From assembly GCF_030818695.1 (NCBI RefSeq), contig NZ_JAUTAR010000001.1:1978501-2042500 (forward strand): a stretch of 64,000 nt of DNA, read 5' to 3'. Shown here piece by piece: positions 17,287 through 25,895 of this stretch. A program made the position numbers and the translations under genes. The notes beneath the pieces are model-generated. The model was not told the DNA's origin. It ran no database searches and worked only from the letters and a program-made list of their open reading frames with translations. Numbering within the stretch: position 1 is the stretch's first letter; the number at the start of each line of letters is the position of its first letter. The stretch is from Chryseobacterium sp. SORGH_AS_0447 (GTDB lineage: Bacteria; Bacteroidota; Bacteroidia; Flavobacteriales; Weeksellaceae).

Positions 17287-17943
17287 TCAACGATGGTCAA
17301 ACCGTTTTGCCAGCCGGTCTCCGGAAAACTGAATGATAAAAACCAATGCGACAAGTAGTGCCAGTACCAGATTCATTATCACGGCATCATACCCAATGTA
17401 CCCGTACTGATACCCGATCTGGCCCAATCCGCCGGCTCCGACGGCACCACCCATAGCCGAATAGCCGACCAGAGTAATTAAAGTAATCGTTGCATTATTA
17501 ATCAGTGAAGGCAGAGCTTCCGGCAGTAATATTTTACGGATGATCTGTAAGGGAGTTGCGCCCAATGCTCTTGCCGTTTCAATCAGTCCGTAAGGAACTT
17601 CCAGCAGGCTGTTTTCCACAAGCCTTGCAATAAACGGGGCTGCACCAATGCTTAGAGGAACCAGGGCCGCATTGACGCCGATAGATGTTCCGACCAGGCT
17701 TCTGGTAAAAGGAATCATCCATACAATCAGGATAATAAAAGGAATGGATCGGAAAATATTTACCAGTACGGATAATATCCTGTTGTAAACGGTGTTTTCC
17801 AGCAATTGGCCTTTTCTCGTCAGAAACAGAAGGATTCCTACCGGCAGGCCCAATACAAACCCGAAAAATCCAGACACGAAGGTCATAAAAACCGTTTCCC
17901 ATATTCCCTTCGACAGAAGGGAAATTACCGTCTCACTAAGCAT
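17287..17943 (-). CDS. metI: Methionine ABC transporter permease
   Basis: This 218-residue protein equals the usual MetI length. About five membrane helices are visible, with the permease EAA loop at residues ~135-160 (LIETARALGATPLQIIRKILLPEALP), which contacts the MetN ATPase. It starts inside the end of metN, overlapping by 8 bases, so the two are translationally coupled. MetI forms the homodimeric channel in the inner membrane. Confidence 0.93.
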   Translation of the reverse strand: MLSETVISLLSKGIWETVFMTFVSGFFGFVLGLPVGILLFLTRKGQLLENTVYNRILSVLVNIFRSIPFIILIVWMIPFTRSLVGTSIGVNAALVPLSIGAAPFIARLVENSLLEVPYGLIETARALGATPLQIIRKILLPEALPSLINNATITLITLVGYSAMGGAVGAGGLGQIGYQYGYIGYDAVIMNLVLALLVALVFIIQFSGDRLAKRFDHR

Positions 17944-18964
17944 ATCCTCTTACCGTATTTTGAATTTTATTCTGGTTGAAATAATAGATGGCCTGTTGAT
18001 TCTTCTCCTCTTCACCCTGAAGCTGCAGCAGCAGTTTCCCGAAATTGGAATGCCCCAGATATTCTACATCTGCTTTCAGCAATTTGTAAGGGATTTTATA
18101 TTTGTCGTATACGATGGAGAGCAGGTCTTCAACAGAAATATGTTCATTCAGTTCAACCTCTACAAGAGGAAACAGTCCTTCCTGCGGTTCCTGCTGTAGT
18201 TTTTTATTCAGTTCCTGTGGTATGGTCATAACACTTGAGTTTAAAAATTGTTTGATGATCGGATGTTCCTTATTGGAGACAACCTCGGATAAAGTTCCTT
18301 TGATGACGAGTTTCCCTTTGTCGATCACGGCTACATGGTTGCAGACCGATTTAATGACTTCCATTTCGTGGGTGATCAGCAGAATGGTAATGCCCAATCT
18401 TTGGTTGATGTCCCTCAGCAGCTGCAGGATCGATTGGGTTGTAGCCGGATCCAGGGCGCTTGTTGCTTCGTCACAAAGCAGCAGATAAGGATCATTGGCC
18501 AGGGCTCTGGCGATGGCCACCCTCTGTTTTTGTCCTCCGGAAAGGCTTTTGGGGTATTCCTGCGCCTTATCTTCAAGGCCTACGATTTTCAGGAGTTCGT
18601 TTACTTTTTGCCTGATTTTCGATTTGTCGGCACCGTCCAGTTCCAACGGAAGCGCAATGTTTTCAAAAACCGTCCGGGAAGTAAGCAGGTTGAAATGCTG
18701 GAAGATCATCCCTATTTTTTTCCTTTCTCTGGCCAATTGACCGGAACTTAATTTGGTAAAATCTTTTCCGTTGATGATAATCTCGCCTTCATCCGGTTTT
18801 TCCAACACATTCACCGTCCGGATAAGGGTGCTTTTGCCGGCGCCCGAAAACCCGATAATGCCTACAATATCGCCCTGCTCAATACTTAGGCTGACATCAT
18901 CCAGCGCTTTAAAAGAACGGTCTTTCCGGTGGAATGTCTTTGAAATGTTCTTTATCTCTATCAT
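17936..18964 (-). CDS. metN: Methionine ABC transporter ATPase
   Basis: This 342-residue ABC ATPase has Walker A GFSGAGKST (about residues 38-46), Q-loop IGMIFQHFNLL, signature LSGGQKQRVAIARAL and Walker B LLLCDEATSALD. A C-terminal NIL/ACT-type domain (about residues 265-342, VEVELNEHISVEDLLSIV) is the methionine sensor that causes trans-inhibition in MetN. It is the first gene of the operon. A leader peptide ORF and an intrinsic terminator lie upstream, which suggests attenuation control by methionine or cysteine supply. Confidence 0.94.
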   Translation of the reverse strand: MIEIKNISKTFHRKDRSFKALDDVSLSIEQGDIVGIIGFSGAGKSTLIRTVNVLEKPDEGEIIINGKDFTKLSSGQLARERKKIGMIFQHFNLLTSRTVFENIALPLELDGADKSKIRQKVNELLKIVGLEDKAQEYPKSLSGGQKQRVAIARALANDPYLLLCDEATSALDPATTQSILQLLRDINQRLGITILLITHEMEVIKSVCNHVAVIDKGKLVIKGTLSEVVSNKEHPIIKQFLNSSVMTIPQELNKKLQQEPQEGLFPLVEVELNEHISVEDLLSIVYDKYKIPYKLLKADVEYLGHSNFGKLLLQLQGEEEKNQQAIYYFNQNKIQNTVRGYA

Positions 18965-18984
18965 TATTCTAATGCTGTTCCTGT

Positions 18985-19020
18985 TAAATAAAAAAGGCTC
19001 TACAACGGGGTAGAGCCTTT
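18985..19020 (-). terminator. Leader terminator (attenuator) upstream of metN
   Basis: AAAGGCTCTAC (18993-19003) and GTAGAGCCTTT (19010-19020) form an 11-bp stem. On the minus strand a T-rich tract follows. It lies between the promoter and metN, 20 bases before the metN start, and not after any gene, so it should end transcription before metN unless disrupted. A GGTAG in the end of the leader ORF (about 19050-19054) can pair with the CTACC of the 5' arm, giving a possible antiterminator. Confidence 0.75.
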
Positions 19021-19045
19021 AAAAATATGTCATATAAAAGTAAGG

Positions 19046-19144
19046 TCAACTACCGCAGTATCGTATGTCAGGCATACAGCAATACATCATCATGGATTTG
19101 ATGGTATGCTTTCTTACTGTATTGGTTTTGATGAGTGACTTCAT
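19046..19144 (-). CDS. Met/Cys-rich leader peptide of the metNIQ attenuator
   Basis: A 32-codon ORF runs from ATG 19144 to TGA 19046 on the minus strand. It begins MKSLIKTN and carries MMMYCCM at residues 18-24 and a third Cys near the end (YCGS). Five of its 32 codons are Met and three are Cys. The stop is 25 bases before the attenuator stem. A ribosome stalled at the Met or Cys codons would leave the GGTAG segment free to pair with the terminator's 5' arm, allowing read-through into metN. One finishing the ORF would cover that segment and permit termination. The geometry is seen; the mechanism is inferred from classical amino-acid attenuators. Confidence 0.7.
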   Translation of the reverse strand: MKSLIKTNTVRKHTIKSMMMYCCMPDIRYCGS

Positions 19145-19172
19145 TTTATTTTTTATGTCCTGATTACGGTTG

Positions 19173-19180
19173 CAAATATA
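19173..19180 (-). promoter_or_regulatory. TAnnTTTG box of the metN leader transcript
   Basis: TATATTTG on the minus strand lies 28 bases before the leader peptide start. The upstream TTG element is weak (TGG at the expected spacing). Confidence 0.6.
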
Positions 19181-19458
19181 AGGCATAAATTTCCATTAGT
19201 CCACTAAAAAAGTAGACTTTTTTACAGAAAATTATTGTTTGTGTATTTAATTATCTGATTATTAATATTTTAAATTTAATTAAATTTTTAATATTTAAAT
19301 TGATTTAAATCGGAATCATGCAGAACGTAGCCATCAACTGATTTTTTGAACTACAATATCCCGTTGGTCGATTCTTTGAATCCCATTAAAAATTACCATA
19401 GATCATGAACAGGGAATTTTAAACCCCGTAATTTTACGGTAACATTAAAATCAGAATT

Positions 19459-19755
19459 ATGGAAAGAACAGAAGTTGTCTTAGGAAACGTAAGAGGGGAA
19501 ATTCAGCTTTTCTCAGACGATAAAAAAGCCGGTAAAATGGATATTTCGGTGATCGGCGATAAGCTTACCGTATATCATACGGAAGTAAGTGAAGAATTCG
19601 AAGGCAGGGGTTTTGCTAAGATTCTTCTTGAAAAACTGGTAGGCTACGCAAGGGAGCACCATCTGAAAATTGTTCCGTTGTGTCCGTATGTTCATGCACA
19701 GTTTAAAAGACGTCCCGATGAATACAGCGATGTATGGCTGAAAGAGCAGCTGTAA
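19459..19755 (+). CDS. Small GNAT-like N-acetyltransferase (YjdJ/NATD1 type)
   Basis: This 98-residue protein is the minimal GNAT form. The VYHTEVSEEFEGRGFAKILLEKLVGYAREHHLKIVPLCPYV stretch holds the acetyl-CoA pyrophosphate loop (R/Q-G-x-G/A equivalent, EGRGFA) and the CPYV segment typical of this short family. It is probably cytosolic, with unknown acceptor. It stands alone between the metN leader and the pirin gene. Confidence 0.8.
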   Translation: MERTEVVLGNVRGEIQLFSDDKKAGKMDISVIGDKLTVYHTEVSEEFEGRGFAKILLEKLVGYAREHHLKIVPLCPYVHAQFKRRPDEYSDVWLKEQL

Positions 19756-19937
19756 AAGGCTGTCTGAATCATTTTTAAATTAATTTGGAGCAGTCATGGA
19801 AAAACCTTTTTGGTCTTTGCTGAGCTTGTCGAAGTGCTTTTGTGAATCTTAAGTTAACATTAAAAAGAAACTTAGCAGACTTTGCATTACAATCAGCCAT
19901 CCTGTTTTATGCAATTTAACCTTTAATCAAAATCAAA

Positions 19938-20969
19938 ATGAAAACATTGAACTTTTTAGTGATCGGAAAAAATCAGGAGATCCTGGATACCCTGAAAAGA
20001 GTAATTGAAAAAAATGAAGGCTGGAAAGCCGAAACGCTCAGTGATGAAAGCCAAAGCCGCGATTTCATCACAAACCATGAGGTAGATATCGTATTGCTGA
20101 GCTCCGGCCTGGAAGACCGTTTTGAAAAAGATATCATCGCTTTCTGTGAGGATCTTGATAAAGAGGTAAAGGTAATCGAACATTACGGTGGCGGCAGCGG
20201 CCTGTTGCGCAGTGAAGTGGAAGGCCTTTATGCAGAAAACAGGAATCCGGAAAAGCGGGTCATTCACCGGGCTGGTTCCGGCGGAATAACGAAAATGGAC
20301 TGGCTTTCCGGTGAAAAGATATTCAGCTTCAGCGAATTTTATAATCCTGAACGGATCAATTTCGGGACCCTGAGGGTATTAAATGATGATGCTATCGTAT
20401 CCGGAAAAGGTTTCGGAGCCCATCCGCATGACAATATGGAGATCATCAGTATCGCTTTGGAAGGAACACTTATTCATGAAGATAACCTGGGTAACAAGAC
20501 GGAGATAAAAGGAGGCGATGTCCAGGTAATGAGTGCCGGAACCGGTGTTATGCACAGCGAATTCAGTAAAGATGAAGGCGGTTTTGGGAAATTCCTGCAG
20601 ATCTGGATCTATCCGAATAAAAGAAACGTCACTCCAAGGTACGACCAGATGACGCTGGACATGACCAAAAGCCACAATAGGTTTCAGCAGATTCTTTCTC
20701 CTGATCCTGACGATGACGGAATCTGGATCTATCAGGATGCATGGTTCCACCTGGGAACCTTTGAAAACGGTATCGAAACCGATTACCGGGTCAAGAAAGA
20801 AGGCAACGGGGTTTATGCCTTTATCATCAAAGGAAGTGCGGGAATCGCAGGCGAGCAATTGGGAGCCAAAGATGGCTTCGGTATCTGCGATGTATCGGAA
20901 ATCAATATAAAAGTGACTTCGGAAAATACGGAGATCCTTTTGATGGAAGTGCCGATGGAGATAAAATAA
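19938..20969 (+). CDS. Pirin-family protein with an N-terminal receiver-like domain
   Basis: At 343 residues this is about 100 longer than ordinary pirins. Residues 1-100 look like a response-regulator receiver fold: LNFLVIGKNQEILDTL, then a DIVLLSSGL beta-strand and VIEHYGGGSGLL. The usual phosphoacceptor Asp after the third strand is not evident. The pirin part begins near residue 107 (RVIHRAGSGG) and has the cupin metal ligands FGAHPHDNMEI and GTGVMHSE. Pirins can be quercetin dioxygenase-like enzymes or regulatory partners. In related bacteria the receiver-like piece is, as I recall, usually a separate small gene, so a fusion is likely. Function remains unproven. Confidence 0.8.
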   Translation: MKTLNFLVIGKNQEILDTLKRVIEKNEGWKAETLSDESQSRDFITNHEVDIVLLSSGLEDRFEKDIIAFCEDLDKEVKVIEHYGGGSGLLRSEVEGLYAENRNPEKRVIHRAGSGGITKMDWLSGEKIFSFSEFYNPERINFGTLRVLNDDAIVSGKGFGAHPHDNMEIISIALEGTLIHEDNLGNKTEIKGGDVQVMSAGTGVMHSEFSKDEGGFGKFLQIWIYPNKRNVTPRYDQMTLDMTKSHNRFQQILSPDPDDDGIWIYQDAWFHLGTFENGIETDYRVKKEGNGVYAFIIKGSAGIAGEQLGAKDGFGICDVSEINIKVTSENTEILLMEVPMEIK

Positions 20970-20975
20970 TTGATC

Positions 20976-21006
20976 TGGCTGGCGCGAGTGTCCGGTTCGT
21001 GTCAGC
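20976..21006 (+). repeat. REP-like hairpin, copy 2
   Basis: GCTGGCGCGAG and TTCGTGTCAGC can pair over 11 positions if G-T pairs are allowed, with a loop containing TGTCCGG. It lies 7 bases after the pirin stop and may also act in RNA 3'-end stability. The 2906-2930 sequence is a related, weaker copy. Confidence 0.5.
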
Positions 21007-21167
21007 ATTCATTTATTTTAAATTTGAGGAGAGTATTTATTATGTTTGTGCAAGTGGAGAGCTGCTTTTCAAATTTTATTTGGACAGTCGGTTATCTGCA
21101 TTGCTCAAATTAGTAAATTCCAAAAAAATTCCCGATTTTTGCCCTCTTCAAAAATCCCGAGACCTAC

Positions 21168-23294
21168 ATGAAACTTTGTATTGCCGAGAAACCCAGTGTT
21201 GCCAGAGATATCGCCAAAGTATTGGGCGCGACCACGCCGAAGCAGGGCTATATGGAAGGAAACGGCTATTGCGTGACATGGACGTTCGGGCACCTCTGCA
21301 CCCTCAAAGAACCTCATGATTACGGTCCCCAGTACAAATCCTGGAATCTTTTCCTGCTGCCGATCATTCCGCCTAATTTTGGGATCAAATTAATTCCGAA
21401 CAAAGGCGTTGAAAATCAATTCAAAGTGATTGAGAGGTTGGTGGAAGAATGCGATGAGGTGATCAACTGTGGGGATGCCGGGCAGGAGGGAGAGCTGATC
21501 CAGCGGTGGGTGTTGCAGAAAGCAAAATGCAATAAGCCTATCCAGCGGTTATGGATTTCGTCCCTTACCGAAGAAGCGATTAAAGAAGGTTTTTCAAATT
21601 TAAAGCCGGCCGAAGAATACAAAAACCTCTACCTCGCAGGAAACGCGCGGGCGATCGGCGACTGGCTTCTGGGAATCAATGCCACCAGGCTTTTTACAAA
21701 GAAATTCGGCGGAAACAAGGCTGTCCTTTCCATCGGAAGGGTTCAGACCCCTACGTTGGCCATGCTGGTGCAACGCCAGAAAGAGATCGATGCTTTTACC
21801 ACCGAAGAATACTGGGAGCTGAAAACCAAATACCGCGAAGTAATTTTCAATGCGGCCATCGACCGTCTCAAAACCCTGGAACGTGCCGAAAAAGGCCTCG
21901 AATATCTCAAGCAGAATCCTTTTGAGATTGTTTCTTTTGAAATTAAAGAAGGAAAAGAAAAAAATCCGAGACTCTTTGATTTAACGGCCCTTCAGGTAGA
22001 AGCCAATAAAAAATACGGCTATTCTGCAGAAAATACGCTCAACTATATTCAGAGCCTGTACGAGAAAAAGCACGTCACCTATCCGAGGGTTGATACGACG
22101 TATCTATCCGAAAGCCTACATCCGAAAATAGAAGGCATTCTCCGGAAAATGTATTTCTATCAGGAACTTATTGCTCCTTTGCTGGAAGCGCCGATCCCGA
22201 AATCAAAGGCAGTCTTTGATGATACCAAAGTAACGGATCACCACGCCATCATCCCGACGGAAGTGCCGCCTTCACAGAATCTGAGCCGCGAGGAAAAGCT
22301 GGTGTACGATCTGGTGGCCAAACGGTTTATTGCCGTATTTTACCCGGAATGTAAAATTTCAAATACGCTGGTGGAAGGGAAAGTGGGAACCATCCCGTTC
22401 AAAACAAGCGGAAGGCAGGTTCTTGAGCCCGGATGGAGAGCCGTTTACGCCAAAGAGCCTAAAGAAGAAACCACTGATAAAGAAAAAGAAAAGGAAGAGG
22501 AACAGACCATTCCTGAATTTACAGTAGGAGAAACCGGGCCGCATGATCCGATGATCCACCAGGGAAAGACATCTCCGCCGAAGCCATATACCGAAGCCAC
22601 ACTCCTGAGAGCCATGGAAACCGCAGGAAGGCAAGTGGAAGACGAGGAGCTCCGCGAAATGCTGAAAAACAACGGTATCGGAAGACCTTCGACCCGCGCC
22701 AATATCATCGAAACCCTCTTCAAACGGAAATACATCGAAAAGAAAAGGAAAAACCTCATTGCTACCCAGACCGGAATTCAGCTGATCGACACCATTGAAG
22801 ACGAATTGCTGAAAAGCCCGGAACTGACCGGGGAATGGGAATCGAAGCTACGGAAGATTGAAAGCGGGCAGTACGAAGCCAACCTGTTTAAGGAGGAACT
22901 AATCCAGATGGTGACAGAACTTACGAAGAAAGTGGTCGACGGAAAAGGAAAAGTCATTGCTTTGGAAGAAGAAAAAGCTGAAGTGACGAAGGAAAAGAAA
23001 AAAAGAGAGCCGGCTGTAAAGAAAGAACTGGCGACATGGGAAGAAACTAAATGCCCGAAATGCAAAGCGCATCATCTCCTGAAAGGAAAAACAGCGGTGG
23101 GATGTTCGGATTTCAAAAACTGCGGCTTTAAGGTTTCGTTTGAAATTTTCGGTAAAAAGCTATCCGATAAACAACTTATGGATCTTGTGGTGAAAGGAAA
23201 AACGTCCAAATTAAAAGGATTTACCGCCCACCCTGAAACGTTGGCAGAGGGAGTCCTGTCCATGGATGAAAACTTTGCAGTAGCTCTTGTCTAA
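21168..23294 (+). CDS. topB: DNA topoisomerase III (type IA)
   Basis: This 708-residue type IA topoisomerase relaxes negative supercoils and decatenates DNA. The TOPRIM domain starts at once (LCIAEKPSVARDIA, Glu7) and has the acidic motif CGDAGQEGELI (Asp103, Glu107). The catalytic tyrosine is Tyr305 in HVTYPRVDT. The GIGRPSTRANIIETL motif is typical of TopB-like enzymes. Residues ~627-650 hold a zinc-ribbon CPKCKAHH with a second Cys pair (GCSDFKNCGF). Length is normal for the Bacteroidota form. The alternative, reverse gyrase or TopA, is excluded by size and motifs. Confidence 0.93.
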   Translation: MKLCIAEKPSVARDIAKVLGATTPKQGYMEGNGYCVTWTFGHLCTLKEPHDYGPQYKSWNLFLLPIIPPNFGIKLIPNKGVENQFKVIERLVEECDEVINCGDAGQEGELIQRWVLQKAKCNKPIQRLWISSLTEEAIKEGFSNLKPAEEYKNLYLAGNARAIGDWLLGINATRLFTKKFGGNKAVLSIGRVQTPTLAMLVQRQKEIDAFTTEEYWELKTKYREVIFNAAIDRLKTLERAEKGLEYLKQNPFEIVSFEIKEGKEKNPRLFDLTALQVEANKKYGYSAENTLNYIQSLYEKKHVTYPRVDTTYLSESLHPKIEGILRKMYFYQELIAPLLEAPIPKSKAVFDDTKVTDHHAIIPTEVPPSQNLSREEKLVYDLVAKRFIAVFYPECKISNTLVEGKVGTIPFKTSGRQVLEPGWRAVYAKEPKEETTDKEKEKEEEQTIPEFTVGETGPHDPMIHQGKTSPPKPYTEATLLRAMETAGRQVEDEELREMLKNNGIGRPSTRANIIETLFKRKYIEKKRKNLIATQTGIQLIDTIEDELLKSPELTGEWESKLRKIESGQYEANLFKEELIQMVTELTKKVVDGKGKVIALEEEKAEVTKEKKKREPAVKKELATWEETKCPKCKAHHLLKGKTAVGCSDFKNCGFKVSFEIFGKKLSDKQLMDLVVKGKTSKLKGFTAHPETLAEGVLSMDENFAVALV

Positions 23295-23438
23295 ATTGTA
23301 ATCAGATGCATTCATAGATTTTATGAACAAATAAAAATCTGCGTAATCTGCAATATCTGCGTGAGATTAATAAAACTGATAATTTCTTTTAATAGAGGCA
23401 AATTTACTACCTTTAATCTCAGCTAAAATTTCCGCAAT

Positions 23439-24221
23439 ATGAAAAAAATATTAGGGCTGATCGTCTTTTGCATCTGTACGCTTGGCTTTGCCCAAAATCA
23501 AAACTTCGGAAAGAATCCCGCAGCCGGAAAAATCCTGAATCTGAAAGACGCCGATATATATTACGAAATATATGGGAAAGGAGAGCCGTTGTTTCTGCTT
23601 CATGGAAATGGCGGCAGCATCGATGCATTTGCCAAAGAAATCCCGATCCTTTCAAAGCATTTTATGATTGTTGCTATGGATTCGCGAGGGCAGGGGAAAA
23701 GTACGGATACTTCCAAAGACCCACTGACGTATAGGAAATTTGCAGATGATGTGAAGCTGCTTGCCGATAAGCTTAAATTAAAAAAGATAAACATTCTCGG
23801 TTGGAGCGATGGGGGAAATACCGCCCTTGAATTTGCCATTAAATATCCCGGGCGAACCAACAAGATTATTACCAGCGGAGCCAATGTGTTCCCGGCCGGC
23901 GTGGGTGAAAATGAAGTAGGGGCCATGAAGCGCGACGTTGCTGATAAAGTTGCCCAGCAAAAGCCCCAAAGTGAAATCCGCCTCGTTCAGCTGATGATCG
24001 ATGAACCCAACATCACCAAACAGCAGCTGAACAACATCAAAGCAAAAGTGCTGGTGGTAGCAGGTGAAAATGACCTCATCCTCCGTTCCCATACTGAATA
24101 TATCGCCAAAGAAATTCCGTTCTCAAAGCTCAAAATCTACAAAGGCGCATCCCATGGCGTTCCGATCGAAAGAGCGGAAGAGCTCAGCAAGGATGTTATT
24201 GACTTCATAAAGACACCTTGA
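23439..24221 (+). CDS. Secreted alpha/beta hydrolase
   Basis: This 260-residue protein has a signal peptide ending at LGFAQ (residue 19). The alpha/beta hydrolase fold shows oxyanion HGNGGS, nucleophile Ser in ILGWSDGGN, catalytic Asp in VVAGENDLI and His in GASHGVP. Such enzymes hydrolyse esters, peroxides or lactones. The export signal points to action in the periplasm or outside. There is no operon partner within 200 bases on either side. Confidence 0.85.
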   Translation: MKKILGLIVFCICTLGFAQNQNFGKNPAAGKILNLKDADIYYEIYGKGEPLFLLHGNGGSIDAFAKEIPILSKHFMIVAMDSRGQGKSTDTSKDPLTYRKFADDVKLLADKLKLKKINILGWSDGGNTALEFAIKYPGRTNKIITSGANVFPAGVGENEVGAMKRDVADKVAQQKPQSEIRLVQLMIDEPNITKQQLNNIKAKVLVVAGENDLILRSHTEYIAKEIPFSKLKIYKGASHGVPIERAEELSKDVIDFIKTP

Positions 24222-24274
24222 ATAGAACATATAGATTTACTTTCGTCTATTTAAACTGAACAAATTGTTGGAAA

Positions 24275-24413
24275 GCGCGAAGGCCGCAAAGGTTTTATAA
24301 CTACTGACTGCTTTTAAGACGCAAAGAATTTGACTAAGTCAAATTTTCATGTCGCTAATGAATAAGCAGTCTTCAATTTTATCAAAGATAAAATCCTTGC
24401 GCCTTTTCCACGC
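24275..24413 (+). repeat. MITE-like imperfect palindrome of about 140 bp
   Basis: Nested inverted repeats share one centre near 24336: AATTTGACT/AGTCAAATT around a single base, GACTGCTT/AAGCAGTC, and GCAAAGGTTTTAT/ATAAAATCCTTGC, with related GCG-ends (24275 and 24413). Most of the 24222-24521 gap is this structure. It encodes nothing and could be a MITE or a long hairpin in RNA. Confidence 0.6.
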
Positions 24414-24521
24414 AAAGCATTTAAAGAAAATTGCGACTTTGCGTATTCCAACTTCATTTTTTCCAATCAAAAACCTTTCATGATTTTTTCTATTGTACTA
24501 CATTTGTAATAAACCGGAAAT

Positions 24522-24944
24522 ATGACCCCCGAAAAAAAGCAGCTCATTACCGACAGTTTCAACCGCTCCGAAACTTTAAAATTCTATAAGGCCGAACTCC
24601 TGGAAGTGAAAACCGATTTCATCTCTATGAAAATCCCGAAAATGGATCTGATGACCCGAAAGGCCGGGATGTTCAATGGTGCCATGATCGCTTCTCTGGT
24701 GGACGTTTCTTCAGGCTATGCTGCCGTCAGTCACTATGAAGAAGACTGTTATGTAGTAACGGTGGAACTGAAAGTCAATTACCTGAGGCCCGCTATCGGC
24801 GACGCGCTGGTTTCAAAATCTTATGTGGTCAAGGGCGGCGCGAAGATCAGCGTGATCCGGACGGAAATTTATACGGTGGATGAAAAAGGAGAATCCGAAA
24901 GCCATGTAGCGACTTCCCTGGTAACGATGATGAAAATAAAGTAA
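24522..24944 (+). CDS. PaaI-like hotdog-fold thioesterase
   Basis: This 140-residue protein of PaaI-type length carries the hotdog central helix GMFNGAMIASLVDVSSGYAA and the strand VVTVELKVNYLRPA. Such proteins hydrolyse acyl-CoA thioesters as tetramers in the cytosol. The usual HGG-x-D element appears as NGAMIASLVD. The specific acyl group is unknown. The gene stands alone, before a repeat array. Confidence 0.85.
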   Translation: MTPEKKQLITDSFNRSETLKFYKAELLEVKTDFISMKIPKMDLMTRKAGMFNGAMIASLVDVSSGYAAVSHYEEDCYVVTVELKVNYLRPAIGDALVSKSYVVKGGAKISVIRTEIYTVDEKGESESHVATSLVTMMKIK

Positions 24945-25035
24945 AGGTAGGCTGGAAGATGGATGCTGGATGTTGTTTTGTCAGCATTGCCCGATTAGTC
25001 TTAAATATTAAAACATCTATTCAGAAATTTCCCAG

Positions 25036-25402
25036 TCCCAAAGGGGCGGCTTAAAACAGGATCGGGAGCAACCCGATGATTGATGTTCAATACCATCAAA
25101 TAACAACAGAAAGAATTTCATCCAAATTCAACAATTATCGAGCCCCAAAGGGGCGGCTTAAAACAGGATCGGGAGCAACCCGATGATTGATGTTCAATAC
25201 CATCAAATAACAACAGAAAGAATTTCATCCAAATTCAACAATTATCGAGCCCCAAAGGGGCGGCTTAAAACAGGATCGGGAGCAACCCGATGATTGATGT
25301 CATACCATCAAATAACAACAGAAAGAATTTCATCCAAATTCAACAATTATCGAGCCCCAAAGGGGCGGCTTAAAACAGAATCGGGTGCAACCCGATGACT
25401 GA
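25036..25402 (+). repeat. Tandem array of 107-bp REP-like units
   Basis: Three complete near-identical units begin at about 25040, 25147 and 25254, with a partial fourth at 25359. Period is 107, 107 and 105 (one 2-base deletion). Each unit includes two short palindromes, GCCCCAAAGGGGC and ATCGGGAGCAACCCGAT, then a fixed tract ending AACAATTATCGAG. The two-palindrome unit is like REP/BIME elements. The flanking gap (24945-25550) has no gene. Confidence 0.85.
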
Positions 25403-25550
25403 AAGGCAATCGAATCATTGAAGAGAATGCAATAACAAAAGCCATAATTTTAACAACAGTCAACATTTGTTCCATTCAACCCATCAAATATTAAATTTCG
25501 CCTGGAAATGGAATGCATTTTGCACACGAAAAACTGATAAAAATTAATGT

Positions 25551-25895
25551 ATGAATTTAATCATTCGCCTGCTGGTAACAGCCGTTGTGGCTTATCTGCT
25601 TACCATGATTTTACCGGGCGTGCATTTTACGGGATTCGTTGGGGCCGTTATTTTTGCCATAGTCCTGGGGCTTCTGAATTTGTTTGTAAAACCTGTTCTA
25701 AATCTTTTCGGATTGCCTCTTACCATCATTACTTTAGGTTTGTTTACATTGGTGATCAATGCCATTATCATTCTGATGGCCGACTACTTTATAGACAGCA
25801 TGGAAGTTAATGGATTCTTGTGGGCGCTGATCTTCAGTATCCTGCTGTCCGTGGTAACTTCTCTGGCCAATTCGATGTTTTCGGATGGCGATTAA
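25551..25895 (+). CDS. Holin-like small membrane protein (DUF360/YvlD type)
   Basis: This 114-residue protein has four predicted membrane helices (starting IIRLLVTAVVAYLLTM) and the family pattern GLLNLFVKPVLNLFGLPLTIITLGLFTLVIN. It belongs to the phage-holin-4-like superfamily, whose members in bacteria are usually chromosomal proteins of unknown function. No phage genes are nearby, so a lysis role is not implied. Confidence 0.85.
   Translation: MNLIIRLLVTAVVAYLLTMILPGVHFTGFVGAVIFAIVLGLLNLFVKPVLNLFGLPLTIITLGLFTLVINAIIILMADYFIDSMEVNGFLWALIFSILLSVVTSLANSMFSDGD

Noticed and set aside
19021..19180. SAM riboswitch upstream of metN
   Set aside because: I could not find the conserved core and helices of the SAM-I or SAM-II aptamer; a leader ORF with Met/Cys codons explains the terminator better.
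25036..25402. Regular repeats suggesting a CRISPR array
   Set aside because: The whole 107-bp unit is repeated, including what would be spacers, and no cas gene is near. It is a tandem REP-like array.
25551..25895. Phage holin as sign of a lysis cassette
   Set aside because: The YvlD/DUF360 family is chromosomal in most bacteria and no endolysin is nearby.
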